A stretch of 64,000 nt of DNA from Pedobacter ginsengisoli. Lineage in GTDB: Bacteria > Bacteroidota > Bacteroidia > Sphingobacteriales > Sphingobacteriaceae. Positions 1-8,134 of the stretch are shown piece after piece. The first letter of the stretch is position 1. Each line of letters begins with the position of its first letter. The notes under the pieces are model-generated. The model worked only from the letters and a program-made list of their open reading frames with translations, searched no databases and was not told where the DNA came from. The stretch is taken from the NCBI RefSeq assembly GCF_002736205.1, contig NZ_CP024091.1:3593555-3657554 (forward strand), in the 5' to 3' direction. The position numbers were made by a program, and so were the translations under genes.

Positions 1-477
1 AGCGTCACCTCCGGCATTGGTAATGTCAGCTTCAGCATTATAAACCAATTTATCAACCTTATTCTCAATTAATGCCTTTTCACCTACAATAGATACTTCC
101 TTAAGGTTGCTTTCTGTTGGGCTTACATAGATTGTTCCTGCGTTTAAATCCGGTTTTTCAGGAGTAGTCTTAACGGATATTGATTTAGTTTTATATCCCA
201 TAAATCCAACCGAAAGTTTGTATTGATCTGGTGCTATATTTTGCAAAACAACTTTACCCTTCTCGTCTGTAACCCCTCCGTTTATAGATTTATTGTCTGC
301 AGCTTTTATTAATGATACACTTGCGTAGTCGATAGGTTTTTTTGTTAGCGAGTCTAAAATTACTGCTGTAATACGTCCAGTTACTTTAGGTTTTTGTGGT
401 GCTCCACCTAAAGAAAACTGAGCATTAGCATTCAGCATCATTCCCAATCCCACAAATAATAGTATAATTCTTCTCAT
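1..477 (-). CDS. TonB-dependent receptor-like outer-membrane protein, N-terminal part (cut by window edge)
   Basis: The reading frame runs from an ATG at 477 off the left edge, giving 159 residues. It opens with a signal peptide (MRRIILLFVGLGMMLNANAQ) and continues into a carboxypeptidase-regulatory-like beta-sandwich (roughly residues 30-110, with VTGRITAVILDS and a GGVTDEKGK turn). It then enters the start of a plug-like region (KEVSIVGEKALIENKVDKLVY). This order is typical of Bacteroidota outer-membrane receptors that import oligosaccharides, peptides or siderophores, or of the related 'outer membrane beta-barrel' family. The barrel lies outside the window, so the substrate and exact subfamily cannot be told. 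No partner SusD gene is visible. Confidence 0.8.
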   Translation of the reverse strand, partial: MRRIILLFVGLGMMLNANAQFSLGGAPQKPKVTGRITAVILDSLTKKPIDYASVSLIKAADNKSINGGVTDEKGKVVLQNIAPDQYKLSVGFMGYKTKSISVKTTPEKPDLNAGTIYVSPTESNLKEVSIVGEKALIENKVDKLVYNAEADITNAGGDA

Positions 478-582
478 AAAAATTTTATTTCTTCAATTAG
501 TCTGCACAAAATCGGTTTTGTTACACTTTCTATCAACAGAAATCAGATTATTTGCAAACAGTAAACGGTGAACTGCTCCTTT

Positions 583-1587
583 TTATCGGCCAAAGGCTTC
601 AGCCAGTAATTCATAAGAACGTAACCTTGCTCCGTGATCAAAAATATGGGAGGTAGCCATAATCTCATCAACCTGTGTTTGATCCAAAAATTGCTGCAAA
701 TCCTCTTTTATCGTTTCCTTGCTTCCTGTAAAAGTACAAGCCAGCATTTGTCCTGCCTGCTCTTCCTCATAATCTGTCCATATCCCCTCCATACTATCCA
801 CCGGAGGCTGTAATAGTCTGCGCTTACCCGTTACAATCCCTCTAAATAGTTGATACAAAGAAGTAGCAAGTTTGTTAGCTTCCTCATCAGTGTCGGCCGC
901 CACAACATTTACACACGCCAAAACATACGGAGCTTCCAAATACTCAGACGGCTTAAAGTTTTGTCGGTATATATTTATTGCAGTAAGGAACTGAGCAGGG
1001 GCAAAATGGCTGGCAAAAGCATAAGGTAAACCCAAAGCAGCAGCCAACCGGGCACTATCAGTACTGGAACCCAATATCCATATCGGAATATCAAGCCCCT
1101 CACCAGGAATAGCTCTTACACTGCTCCTATGGTTATCAGGCGACAAATAAGCTTGCAATCTCAATACATCTCCTGGAAAATCCTGGGCTGCATTAATCCT
1201 TTCACCTCTAATGGCCGCAGCCGTTAACTGATCCGTACCAGGAGCCCTTCCTAAACCCAGGTCTATCCTATCAGGAAATAAAGATGCAAGGGTTCCAAAC
1301 TGCTCCGCAATAACTAATGGCGAATGATTTGGTAACATGATACCTCCGGCACCAACTCTTATTTTTTTTGTTCCTCCGGCTATGTGCCCTATCACAACCG
1401 ACGTAGCAGAACTCGCAACACTAATCATATTATGATGCTCTGCCAGCCAATAACGGTTATACCCCCATTCTTCAACATGGCGGGCAAGATCTAAACTTTT
1501 TTTAAAGGTGTCGGCAGGGGTTTTACCCTCAATTACTGTAGCAAGGTCTAATACAGAATATGGTATGGTATTCAATAATTTCTTCAT
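583..1587 (-). CDS. LLM class flavin-dependent oxidoreductase (luciferase-like monooxygenase)
   Basis: This 334-residue protein has the bacterial-luciferase TIM-barrel fold. Visible family marks are RYWLAEHHN near residue 45, [14 protein letters not shown] near 78, [18 protein letters not shown] text near 107 (here [14 protein letters not shown]) and [13 protein letters not shown] near 171. These match the MsnO8-type group within the LLM class, which uses reduced flavin (FMN or F420) to oxidise small substrates; most members have no assigned substrate. The ATG at 1587 is preceded by a TAGCTTTG -7-like element at 1607-1614, so the gene is probably monocistronic. It is convergent with nothing close and divergent from the GH43 gene. 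Confidence 0.85.
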   Translation of the reverse strand: MKKLLNTIPYSVLDLATVIEGKTPADTFKKSLDLARHVEEWGYNRYWLAEHHNMISVASSATSVVIGHIAGGTKKIRVGAGGIMLPNHSPLVIAEQFGTLASLFPDRIDLGLGRAPGTDQLTAAAIRGERINAAQDFPGDVLRLQAYLSPDNHRSSVRAIPGEGLDIPIWILGSSTDSARLAAALGLPYAFASHFAPAQFLTAINIYRQNFKPSEYLEAPYVLACVNVVAADTDEEANKLATSLYQLFRGIVTGKRRLLQPPVDSMEGIWTDYEEEQAGQMLACTFTGSKETIKEDLQQFLDQTQVDEIMATSHIFDHGARLRSYELLAEAFGR

Positions 1588-1606
1588 ATCACTTAAAAGT
1601 AGGTTG

Positions 1607-1614
1607 CAAAGCTA
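1607..1614 (-). promoter_or_regulatory. -7 promoter element of the LLM oxidoreductase gene
   Basis: On the minus strand this reads TAGCTTTG, an exact match to the Bacteroidota -7 consensus TAnnTTTG, 20 bases upstream of the start codon. No well-spaced -33 TTTG is present (the nearest is at 14 bases), so the call rests on the -7 box and its position. Confidence 0.4.
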
Positions 1615-1708
1615 AAGCCTATTTCAGCCAAACTTCATTTTCCGATCACTATATGACTTTAAATCCACCGAACTCTAAAAAGCAGAAGTAAAATTCTATC
1701 TTGCAGGT

Positions 1709-3238
1709 ATGAGACTATTATTTAAATGCCTGCTTTTTATTGTTGCTATCCAATTTACAGCAACTACACAAACCTTACTTGCACAAGAAATAAAGGCCGT
1801 TGTTCCAGGAGATTTTGCAGACCCCTCTATTATCAGAAAAGGTAATGAATATTATTCTGTAGGTACTTCTTCAGAATGGGCGCCACACTTTCCGATATTT
1901 AAATCCACAAATTTAAAAACATGGAAACAAACAGGGTACGTATTTAAACAAGCTCCGGAATGGGCAAATGCATCTTTCTGGGCACCTGAATATTATTATC
2001 ACAACAAAACCTATTTTATATATTACACCGCCAGGCGCAAAAAAGATGGTGTTTCCTGCATTGGAGTAGCTACTTCAAAATATCCTGATAAAGATTTTAA
2101 AGACCATGGAATTATTATTGAGCATGGCAAAGAAGCAATAGATGCATTTGTATTTAACGACAAAGGTCAGCTATACATCACATGGAAAGCTTATGGGTTA
2201 GACGGCCGACCAATTGAAATACTTGGCAGTAAGCTATCGAACAACGGCTTATCTTTAATTGGTGATTCTTTTACAATGATGAAAGATGACAAGGGAATTG
2301 GCCTTGAAGGACAAAGCATTCTTAAAAAAGATGATTATTATTACATGTTCTATTCCGTTGGAAATTGCTGTGGCAGCAAATGTGACTATAATGTTAGGGT
2401 TGCCAGAGCCAAAACCTTTCAGGGACCTTATGAAAACCATACAAAAAACCCACTGTTATTTGAAAACGAATGGTGGAAATGCTCCGGGCATGGCACTTTT
2501 GTAAACAGCCCAGATGGCAAACCTTATTACATTTACCATGCTTATAATAAAGCCAGCAATGTTTTTTCTGGCCGCCAGGGTATGCTTGCGGAACTTATTT
2601 GGACCAAAAAAAATGAATGGCCCGAATTTAAAGAACTTTCACCTGCACCAAACCAACCCTCGGCCAATAATTTCAAAGCTAACTTCACTCCAAAAACACC
2701 AGCTGTAGATTGGCAGTGGGACTTCAGAAACTCAACGCCTAAGGTTATACAAAAAACAGGATTCCTGCATTTATCAGGCACTATCAAAAAAGAAAACAAC
2801 GCAGGCATTGCATTAACCCTCCGTCCAAAGTTTTTAAACTATGAAATGCTTACAACAGTTGTTAATAACAACAATGCATTAAAAGGCCTTGTACTTTATG
2901 GTGATGCAAACGCCGCTACTGGTATCGGAGTAAAAGCCAATCAAGTCCACTTCTGGACCATAAAGGACAATAAATTAACTATCCTTAACACAGCTACCAT
3001 CAACAATTCCTATTCCCCGCTTCAACTTAAGATGATTGTAAAATCCGACCTTACTTGTCATGTTTACTGGAGGCAAAAATCAACAGCCTGGAAAGAACTA
3101 TCAGCAGGAGATAATGCATATTCAATAGATTTCCTTCCTCAATGGGACAGAAGTCCACGAGGCGGCCTAAATTTCAAAGGAAACTCTACAGAAGAGGCAC
3201 AATTTTCATCATTTGAGCTTAATTATTTTAACAAATAA
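1709..3238 (+). CDS. Secreted glycoside hydrolase family 43 enzyme (beta-xylosidase/arabinofuranosidase-like)
   Basis: This is a 509-residue protein with an N-terminal signal peptide (to about residue 25, ...TLLAQ). A five-bladed propeller of GH43 type covers residues 30-310. The three family acids are recognisable: Asp38 in GDFADPS (base), Asp145 in KEAIDAFVF (pKa modulator) and Glu200 in GLEGQSIL (acid). Residues 330-505 form a beta-sandwich resembling the C-terminal domain of GH43 xylosidases (pattern WDRSPRGGLNFKGN near the end). Known members remove xylose or arabinose from plant hemicellulose side chains. The gene sits 51 bases before a FadR-type regulator and near a fucosidase, which fits a small glycan-use module. 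The precise substrate is not readable. Confidence 0.88.
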   Translation: MRLLFKCLLFIVAIQFTATTQTLLAQEIKAVVPGDFADPSIIRKGNEYYSVGTSSEWAPHFPIFKSTNLKTWKQTGYVFKQAPEWANASFWAPEYYYHNKTYFIYYTARRKKDGVSCIGVATSKYPDKDFKDHGIIIEHGKEAIDAFVFNDKGQLYITWKAYGLDGRPIEILGSKLSNNGLSLIGDSFTMMKDDKGIGLEGQSILKKDDYYYMFYSVGNCCGSKCDYNVRVARAKTFQGPYENHTKNPLLFENEWWKCSGHGTFVNSPDGKPYYIYHAYNKASNVFSGRQGMLAELIWTKKNEWPEFKELSPAPNQPSANNFKANFTPKTPAVDWQWDFRNSTPKVIQKTGFLHLSGTIKKENNAGIALTLRPKFLNYEMLTTVVNNNNALKGLVLYGDANAATGIGVKANQVHFWTIKDNKLTILNTATINNSYSPLQLKMIVKSDLTCHVYWRQKSTAWKELSAGDNAYSIDFLPQWDRSPRGGLNFKGNSTEEAQFSSFELNYFNK

Positions 3239-3289
3239 ATTTATATTTGATCTGCTCTCTTATCACAACCCACAATTAAACTCAAAACA

Positions 3290-3991
3290 ATGGACGTACT
3301 CAATTCTATCAGAAAAATTGATACAAGCTCTCTGGTAGACCGCGTAGAAACCAAACTTGTTGAGCTCCTTCAGGCAAAACAACTTAAAATTGGAGACAGT
3401 ATCCCAACAGAGTTAGAGCTTTGTACATCTCTTGGGGTAAGCAGAACTGTAGTAAGGGAGGCGTTATTGCGATTAAGGCTAATGGGCCTAATCGATACTA
3501 AAAAGAAAAAGGGAACCGTAATTACAAGCCCGGATATCTTTGCAATACTTGGCAAAAGTATGAATCCGTATATTCTGGATGAGGAAACTTTACGAGAAAT
3601 TTTTGAAATAAGACTTACCCTTGAAATTGGAATGGCCGACTTTATATTCCGCAATATTACACCCGAAAACATTAAAGAATTAAAAGCTATTGTTGCCAAT
3701 GAACCTGAAGTAGCTAAAGATTATCTTTTTGATATTGATCATGAGATTATCTTTCATTCAAAACTTTACGAAATCACCGGAAACCAAACCATGAAAAAGT
3801 TTCAGAAAATGTTGCTTCCAATATTCGATTACGTAAACAACAGTGGAATGCTAAAAAAACCAACCACTTACGGAAAATTCGTATCTCATAAAGGGTTGGT
3901 TGATATTTTAGAAAATGGTTCCCCAGAATTATTCAGAAATGCAATGCGCAATCATCTGGAAAACCATTTTTTAAGATTAGCTCTTGTATAA
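3290..3991 (+). CDS. GntR family regulator, FadR subfamily (FCD domain)
   Basis: The 233-residue protein has a winged helix at residues 15-80 (PTELELCTSLGVSRTVVREAL, then a KKKKGTVI wing). An all-helical FCD ligand domain follows at 100-230. Candidate metal or ligand residues are seen in DIDHEIIFH, SHKGLVDIL and RNHLENH, the usual Asp/His set of this domain. Such regulators repress sugar-acid or sugar catabolic genes and release DNA on ligand binding. It follows the GH43 gene on the same strand and converges on the GH29 fucosidase gene (gap of 10 bases). The likely inference is that it controls one or both glycosidases; paired repeats in the GH29 promoter at 5611-5642 are a candidate target. 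Confidence 0.9.
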   Translation: MDVLNSIRKIDTSSLVDRVETKLVELLQAKQLKIGDSIPTELELCTSLGVSRTVVREALLRLRLMGLIDTKKKKGTVITSPDIFAILGKSMNPYILDEETLREIFEIRLTLEIGMADFIFRNITPENIKELKAIVANEPEVAKDYLFDIDHEIIFHSKLYEITGNQTMKKFQKMLLPIFDYVNNSGMLKKPTTYGKFVSHKGLVDILENGSPELFRNAMRNHLENHFLRLALV

Positions 3992-4001
3992 ACCTTAGGG
4001 C

Positions 4002-5543
4002 CTATTGCTTGTAAAGGCCTATTTCGGCAATAGCCGGATTTAACCTTGATGAAATAACCCTTAATCTTACTTCCGAAGCCGTAACAGGGGCAAAACGTAG
4101 TAATCGTTTGTAGCCAATTGTAGTGCCTTTTACGGCTTCTTTCCATTCACTTCCATCCTTATACTCTAAAACAAACTGTTCTACCCGCTGTCCTACTCTC
4201 AGGTTCTCTTGTAGTAGCAACAGATCAAATTGCTTCGGTTTTGACAGTTTAAGATCAATAACAAGTGTGCTATCGGCTGGCTTTGTTGCCCAGGCTGTAT
4301 TATCTTTACCATCAAACAATACACCTGCTTTTTTTGCACTGCTGCCTTTAACTACTGCACCTACCAATAAATTTTCAGCAAACACTTTATCTTTTTGTTT
4401 CTTAAAGCCATGCAAAGATTTTATATCACTATCACTAATCAGGCCTCGGGTATCCGGAGGGATGTTCAATAGCAATACGCCATTTCTTCCAACAGAACTA
4501 TAATAGATATCCATTAGCTTTTCCGGAGACTTAACATCCTTGTCTTCGCTGGTATGATAAAACCACCCCGGACGAATAGAAACATCGATCTCTGCCGGAT
4601 ACCACACCAAACTTTGAGCTTTTGCAATTTTTGCCCTGCTACCCAAATCATTTGCCATCATATCTCTTGGCGCAAATTCAACTTTCTGTTGCGAGTTTTC
4701 AGCTATTTTTTCGTTTTTAAGCTCATCGCCTGGCACAACACTCCATTCAGTCTCTCTGCCATAACCACTTTCCGTACCTACCCACCTTACATCTGGCCCT
4801 GAAACAGCAATAGTAGCCTTAGGTTGTAACTTACGAATCAATTCATACCACCTGTTATATTCATAAACCTGCTTTTTACCTGAAGGTCCTTCCCCGTTTG
4901 CCCCATCAAACCATACTTCATCAATCTGTCCATAATTAGTAAGTAATTCGGTAAGCTGGTTAATGAAATAATTATTGTATTCCATACTACCAAAGTACTT
5001 GGAATTGCGATCCCATGGCGAAAGATAAATGCCAAATCCAATACCAAACTCCTTACATGCTTCGGCAGTCTCCTTTACAATATCGCCCTTGCCTTCTTTC
5101 CATGGGCTATTTTTCACAGAATGCTCAGTGTATTTACTTGGCCATAAACAAAAGCCATCATGATGTTTTGCAGTTAAAATGATCTGCTTAAAACCGGCTT
5201 CCTTGCAAACCTTTACCCATTGTCTGGCATCCAGATCTTTGGGATTAAATATTTTTGGATCTTCTGATCCGTCTCCCCATTCTTTATTGGTAAATGTATT
5301 TATACCGAAGTGGATAAAAGCAGTTAACTCCAATTGCTGCCATCTTAATTGTCTGGCCGCAGGCACAACATTTGCAGCTTTTTTTACAATATCCCGTTCT
5401 GTATCACCCGGATTAATTTTAACATAGTTTTTATTAGTAAAGATTTGTGCATAACTACTATTTGACAGGCACACACAAATCACCAATCCAAACCCTATTG
5501 ATAAAGTTCGGTTTATCTTGTTAAAATAATGTCTCTTCTCCAT
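4002..5543 (-). CDS. Secreted alpha-L-fucosidase-like enzyme, GH29
   Basis: Counting from the ATG at 5543 the product has 513 residues. An upstream in-frame TTG (5576) exists, but the ATG puts a clean signal peptide (ending SSYAQ, about residue 33) at the N-terminus. The GH29 barrel spans about 65-390: AFIHFGINTF near 75, the strongly conserved TAKHHDGFCLWPS at 125-137, and IDEVWFDGANG with the expected nucleophile Asp213. The last 115 residues are a beta-rich domain of discoidin/F5-8C style, often seen as carbohydrate-binding in this family. The enzyme should cleave terminal alpha-fucose from glycans outside the cytoplasm. It is convergent with the GntR gene. Confidence 0.9.
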   Translation of the reverse strand: MEKRHYFNKINRTLSIGFGLVICVCLSNSSYAQIFTNKNYVKINPGDTERDIVKKAANVVPAARQLRWQQLELTAFIHFGINTFTNKEWGDGSEDPKIFNPKDLDARQWVKVCKEAGFKQIILTAKHHDGFCLWPSKYTEHSVKNSPWKEGKGDIVKETAEACKEFGIGFGIYLSPWDRNSKYFGSMEYNNYFINQLTELLTNYGQIDEVWFDGANGEGPSGKKQVYEYNRWYELIRKLQPKATIAVSGPDVRWVGTESGYGRETEWSVVPGDELKNEKIAENSQQKVEFAPRDMMANDLGSRAKIAKAQSLVWYPAEIDVSIRPGWFYHTSEDKDVKSPEKLMDIYYSSVGRNGVLLLNIPPDTRGLISDSDIKSLHGFKKQKDKVFAENLLVGAVVKGSSAKKAGVLFDGKDNTAWATKPADSTLVIDLKLSKPKQFDLLLLQENLRVGQRVEQFVLEYKDGSEWKEAVKGTTIGYKRLLRFAPVTASEVRLRVISSRLNPAIAEIGLYKQ

Positions 5544-5610
5544 AATCTGATTAAATTGAATAATGATCAGTTTCAAAGAAAGCGCGATTTACATTATCAA
5601 TAGTATTATT

Positions 5611-5642
5611 TTTTGTCAAAATGTTAAGTGATTTTGTCAAAA
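5611..5642 (-). promoter_or_regulatory. Paired direct repeats TTTTGTCAAAA upstream of GH29 (putative operator)
   Basis: The 11-mer TTTTGTCAAAA occurs at 5611-5621 and again at 5632-5642. The repeat centres are 21 bases apart, two turns of the helix, and each is nearly its own reverse complement. The pair lies 68-99 bases upstream of the fucosidase ATG. On the minus strand each contains TTGACA, so part of the signal could be a promoter element rather than an operator. No copy was found before the GH43 or gntR genes. Confidence 0.4.
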
Positions 5643-5653
5643 AACAATGTATA

Positions 5654-6886
5654 CTATTTACTCAGCAAAGAATTCATAACCTCTTCAAATTCTTTTTTAT
5701 ACTGCACATAATATTCACCGGTTCCAGGGCCATAAAATGAAGTATTAATATGATTTACCAACCCTTTTTTATCCAAAATAATACTTGTAGGGAACACCTT
5801 AATTGCATTTAACTGAGGTAAGGTCTTCTGAGTCTTTTCCGGATCTCCGGCTGTAACACCAGTAATTAGCATCGGGTATTCAACCTTAAATTGTTGCTGA
5901 AACTTTTGCAGGCTTTTTCTTGATCTTGCCTCATCAGTACTCAATTCATAAGCTAAAGCAATAACCTCAACTCCCCTGTTTTTATTCTTACGGTAGTAAT
6001 CACTTAAAAAAGCCATTTCATCCATACAGTTTGGGCACCATGATCCCATTAACTGTAAAACCACAACTTTATCTTTAAATCTTTGATCATTTATAGATAC
6101 CACATTACCTTCAAGATCTTTAAAACTAAAATCAAGGCGACCGCTTTCTCCTTCTTTAAGCGCAGTAACCGGGGCTTCCAGTTTTACATTCAGGTCTTTT
6201 ACAGCAGTCCATTTCTCTAATGATGTTGCTCCGCTATACAATGTTCCTTTAATAGTGTCCCCTTTAATTTTTGCAGAGAAAACAAGCGCATGTATCCCGT
6301 CAAAAGTCGAGATCATTAAAGAATCGCCAATTATCCTGCCATCAAGGTAACGGTAATCGCCAGAAGGAGTTAGGACAGAACCACCTACTTTCTGTCCATT
6401 TTGCGTAAACTCACCAATTGCTAACCGTACAGACTGATCTGCTCTTGTAAACTCAATTTTCCATTTTCCCTTAACAGAGGCATTGCCCGCAGACCCTTTC
6501 GGGAAACGGCTATCTTTTGATGTTGCAGAAAACGGCATAACCAAATCTTTAACAGATCCGCCCTTAACCCATACACCACTTATACTATCCTTATTAATTA
6601 TTTTAACCCTAAAAGAAGATTCAAATACGGGCATTTTAATTAAAACAGAATCTTTAGAGATCTTTGAAATTTCTGTTTTAAGTTGTTCCGTATCATTTAC
6701 TACGTAAAAAATTGTGGTCTTGCCTTGCGTTTGGATTTTCAGCTCAAACGGAATTTCCTTTCCATCTGTTCTATGCAAAGCTGCTTTCCATTTTCCTTGT
6801 TGCAAATTAATCTGCGCATTGCAGATTAAAGAAAAAGCTGTCAAAACAGCCAAAAACGTATATTTCACCATATTTTTCGTGCTCAT
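5654..6886 (-). CDS. TlpA-like thioredoxin-fold protein with N-terminal beta domain
   Basis: The protein has up to 410 residues and a signal peptide ending ICNAQ (about residue 25). A beta-rich region of unknown function covers 28-235, and a TlpA/AhpC-type thioredoxin domain covers 245-408. The redox motif is GSWCPNC (Cys284, Cys287), followed by a VFPTSIILDKKG segment with the cis-proline region of the fold. Members act in the periplasm as thiol-disulfide reductases. The start may be Met6 (ATG at 6871) rather than the listed one, because a TACCTTTG -7 box lies only 8 bases upstream of the first ATG. The neighbouring genes are not obviously related. Confidence 0.85.
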   Translation of the reverse strand: MSTKNMVKYTFLAVLTAFSLICNAQINLQQGKWKAALHRTDGKEIPFELKIQTQGKTTIFYVVNDTEQLKTEISKISKDSVLIKMPVFESSFRVKIINKDSISGVWVKGGSVKDLVMPFSATSKDSRFPKGSAGNASVKGKWKIEFTRADQSVRLAIGEFTQNGQKVGGSVLTPSGDYRYLDGRIIGDSLMISTFDGIHALVFSAKIKGDTIKGTLYSGATSLEKWTAVKDLNVKLEAPVTALKEGESGRLDFSFKDLEGNVVSINDQRFKDKVVVLQLMGSWCPNCMDEMAFLSDYYRKNKNRGVEVIALAYELSTDEARSRKSLQKFQQQFKVEYPMLITGVTAGDPEKTQKTLPQLNAIKVFPTSIILDKKGLVNHINTSFYGPGTGEYYVQYKKEFEEVMNSLLSK

Positions 6887-6894
6887 ATCCTATA

Positions 6895-6902
6895 CAAAGG
6901 TA
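6895..6902 (-). promoter_or_regulatory. -7 promoter element of the TlpA-like gene
   Basis: The minus strand reads TACCTTTG, matching TAnnTTTG, just upstream of the first ATG at 6886. Transcription would begin around 6888, leaving almost no leader for that ATG and about 18 bases for the second ATG at 6871. This favours the second start. No properly spaced -33 TTTG was found. Confidence 0.4.
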
Positions 6903-6959
6903 GCTGAATCACTCCTGATGAGTGTAAAATTATTTCATACGAAAGTAAAAAACGGATTA

Positions 6960-7895
6960 TTAAACCCTTACTACAATCTTTCCCTGGGTTTTTCCGGTTT
7001 CAAGAGATAAGTGTGCAGCCTTCATCTCATCAAACTCAAACACTTGTGATACATGAGATTTGATAGCTCCACTTTCCATTAAAGCAGCAATTTCTTTCAT
7101 CTCAGTGCCATCAGATTTTACCAGAATAGGATAACCAATCATACCCATAGCTTCAGCCTTTTCCGCAACTGCTTCATTTTGTCCTGATGGAATACTAATA
7201 ATTGTGCCTCCCTTTTTCATTACCATTAAAGAATTGTTAATGGTCTCACCTCCAATTGTGTCAAGCACAAAATCAATATTGCTGGTAACTTCTTCAAGAG
7301 ATTGGCTTGTATAGTCTATATGTTCATTGGCGCCTAAACTTAAAACAAAGTCCTTTTTGCCGGTCGATGAGGTTCCTATTACATAAGCGCCTAAATGTTT
7401 TGCAATTTGTACAGCATAGTTTCCAACACCACCAGCAGCTGCATGAATTAAAACCCTATCTCCCTTTTTCACTTTTGCATGATCTATAATTGCCTGCCAA
7501 GCAGTTAGGGCTGCTAAAGTAGCAGCAGCAGCGTCTTCAAAAGTTATATTAGCTGGCTTTAAGGCAACATGACCTGCAGGGGCCGCAGCATATTCAGCAT
7601 ATGCTTTTCCATGCCCGGGGAAATTTATCATTCCAAATACTTCATCCCCCTCTTTAAACATGGCAGATTTAGACGAGCTAACAACTCCGGCCACATCCCA
7701 GCCAAGAACAATAGGGTGCTCGTCCTTTAGCTTTGCAGCGCGCCCTTTGCCAGCCCGCGTTTTAACATCAACCGGATTAATGCTAATTGCTTTTACGTTT
7801 ATAAGCACCTCTTCATCACTTATGGCAGGTAATGGCAGTTCTGAATAAACCAAGTTAGCTACACCGCCAAAATCCTTTAATATTATACCCTTCAT
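6960..7895 (-). CDS. NADP-dependent zinc-less alcohol dehydrogenase / quinone oxidoreductase family protein
   Basis: From the ATG at 7895 the protein has 311 residues; an in-frame TTG eight codons upstream is less likely. It has the medium-chain dehydrogenase layout: a GroES-like domain at 1-120 (VLGWDVAGVV, KEGDEVFGMINFPGHG) and a Rossmann domain at 125-260 with GDRVLIHAAAGGVGNYAVQIAK, the nucleotide-binding loop of quinone oxidoreductases. No catalytic zinc cysteines or structural zinc loop are seen. Such enzymes reduce quinones or alpha,beta-unsaturated carbonyls with NADPH. It may share transcription with nothing nearby; the gap to the TlpA-like gene is about 70 bases. Confidence 0.88.
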   Translation of the reverse strand: MKGIILKDFGGVANLVYSELPLPAISDEEVLINVKAISINPVDVKTRAGKGRAAKLKDEHPIVLGWDVAGVVSSSKSAMFKEGDEVFGMINFPGHGKAYAEYAAAPAGHVALKPANITFEDAAAATLAALTAWQAIIDHAKVKKGDRVLIHAAAGGVGNYAVQIAKHLGAYVIGTSSTGKKDFVLSLGANEHIDYTSQSLEEVTSNIDFVLDTIGGETINNSLMVMKKGGTIISIPSGQNEAVAEKAEAMGMIGYPILVKSDGTEMKEIAALMESGAIKSHVSQVFEFDEMKAAHLSLETGKTQGKIVVRV

Positions 7896-7939
7896 TTTAG
7901 AAACCAATTTATACTGCAAATTACAAAAATTGAGTAGGA

Positions 7940-8080
7940 TTGAGTTTATATGAGATCATAAGCAGTAATTTTAACAGAACAACAGTGATTGACGAGGTGA
8001 TCTGGCTTAATGAATTTGGGAATAGCCCTCTGTTAACCTATTTTGAAGCCAAAGGTATTATAATTCAGTCCAAAAACTGA
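7940..8080 (+). pseudogene. Short ORF of 46 codons, possible gene remnant
   Basis: A frame opens with TTG at 7940 and ends with TGA at 8078-8080. It has no ATG start. The predicted peptide (for example VIDEVIWLNEFGNS, then LLTYFEAKGIIIQ) has an amino-acid mix like a folded protein rather than random translation of A+T-rich spacer. It fills most of the 240-base gap between the oxidoreductase and histidine kinase genes. It is either a degraded C-terminus of a lost gene or a chance frame; the family is not recognised. Confidence 0.25.
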
Positions 8081-8134
8081 AATGGATGAGCTACCTATTC
8101 CATCTGTTTATTTGATAAAAGACCAGAAAAAAGT

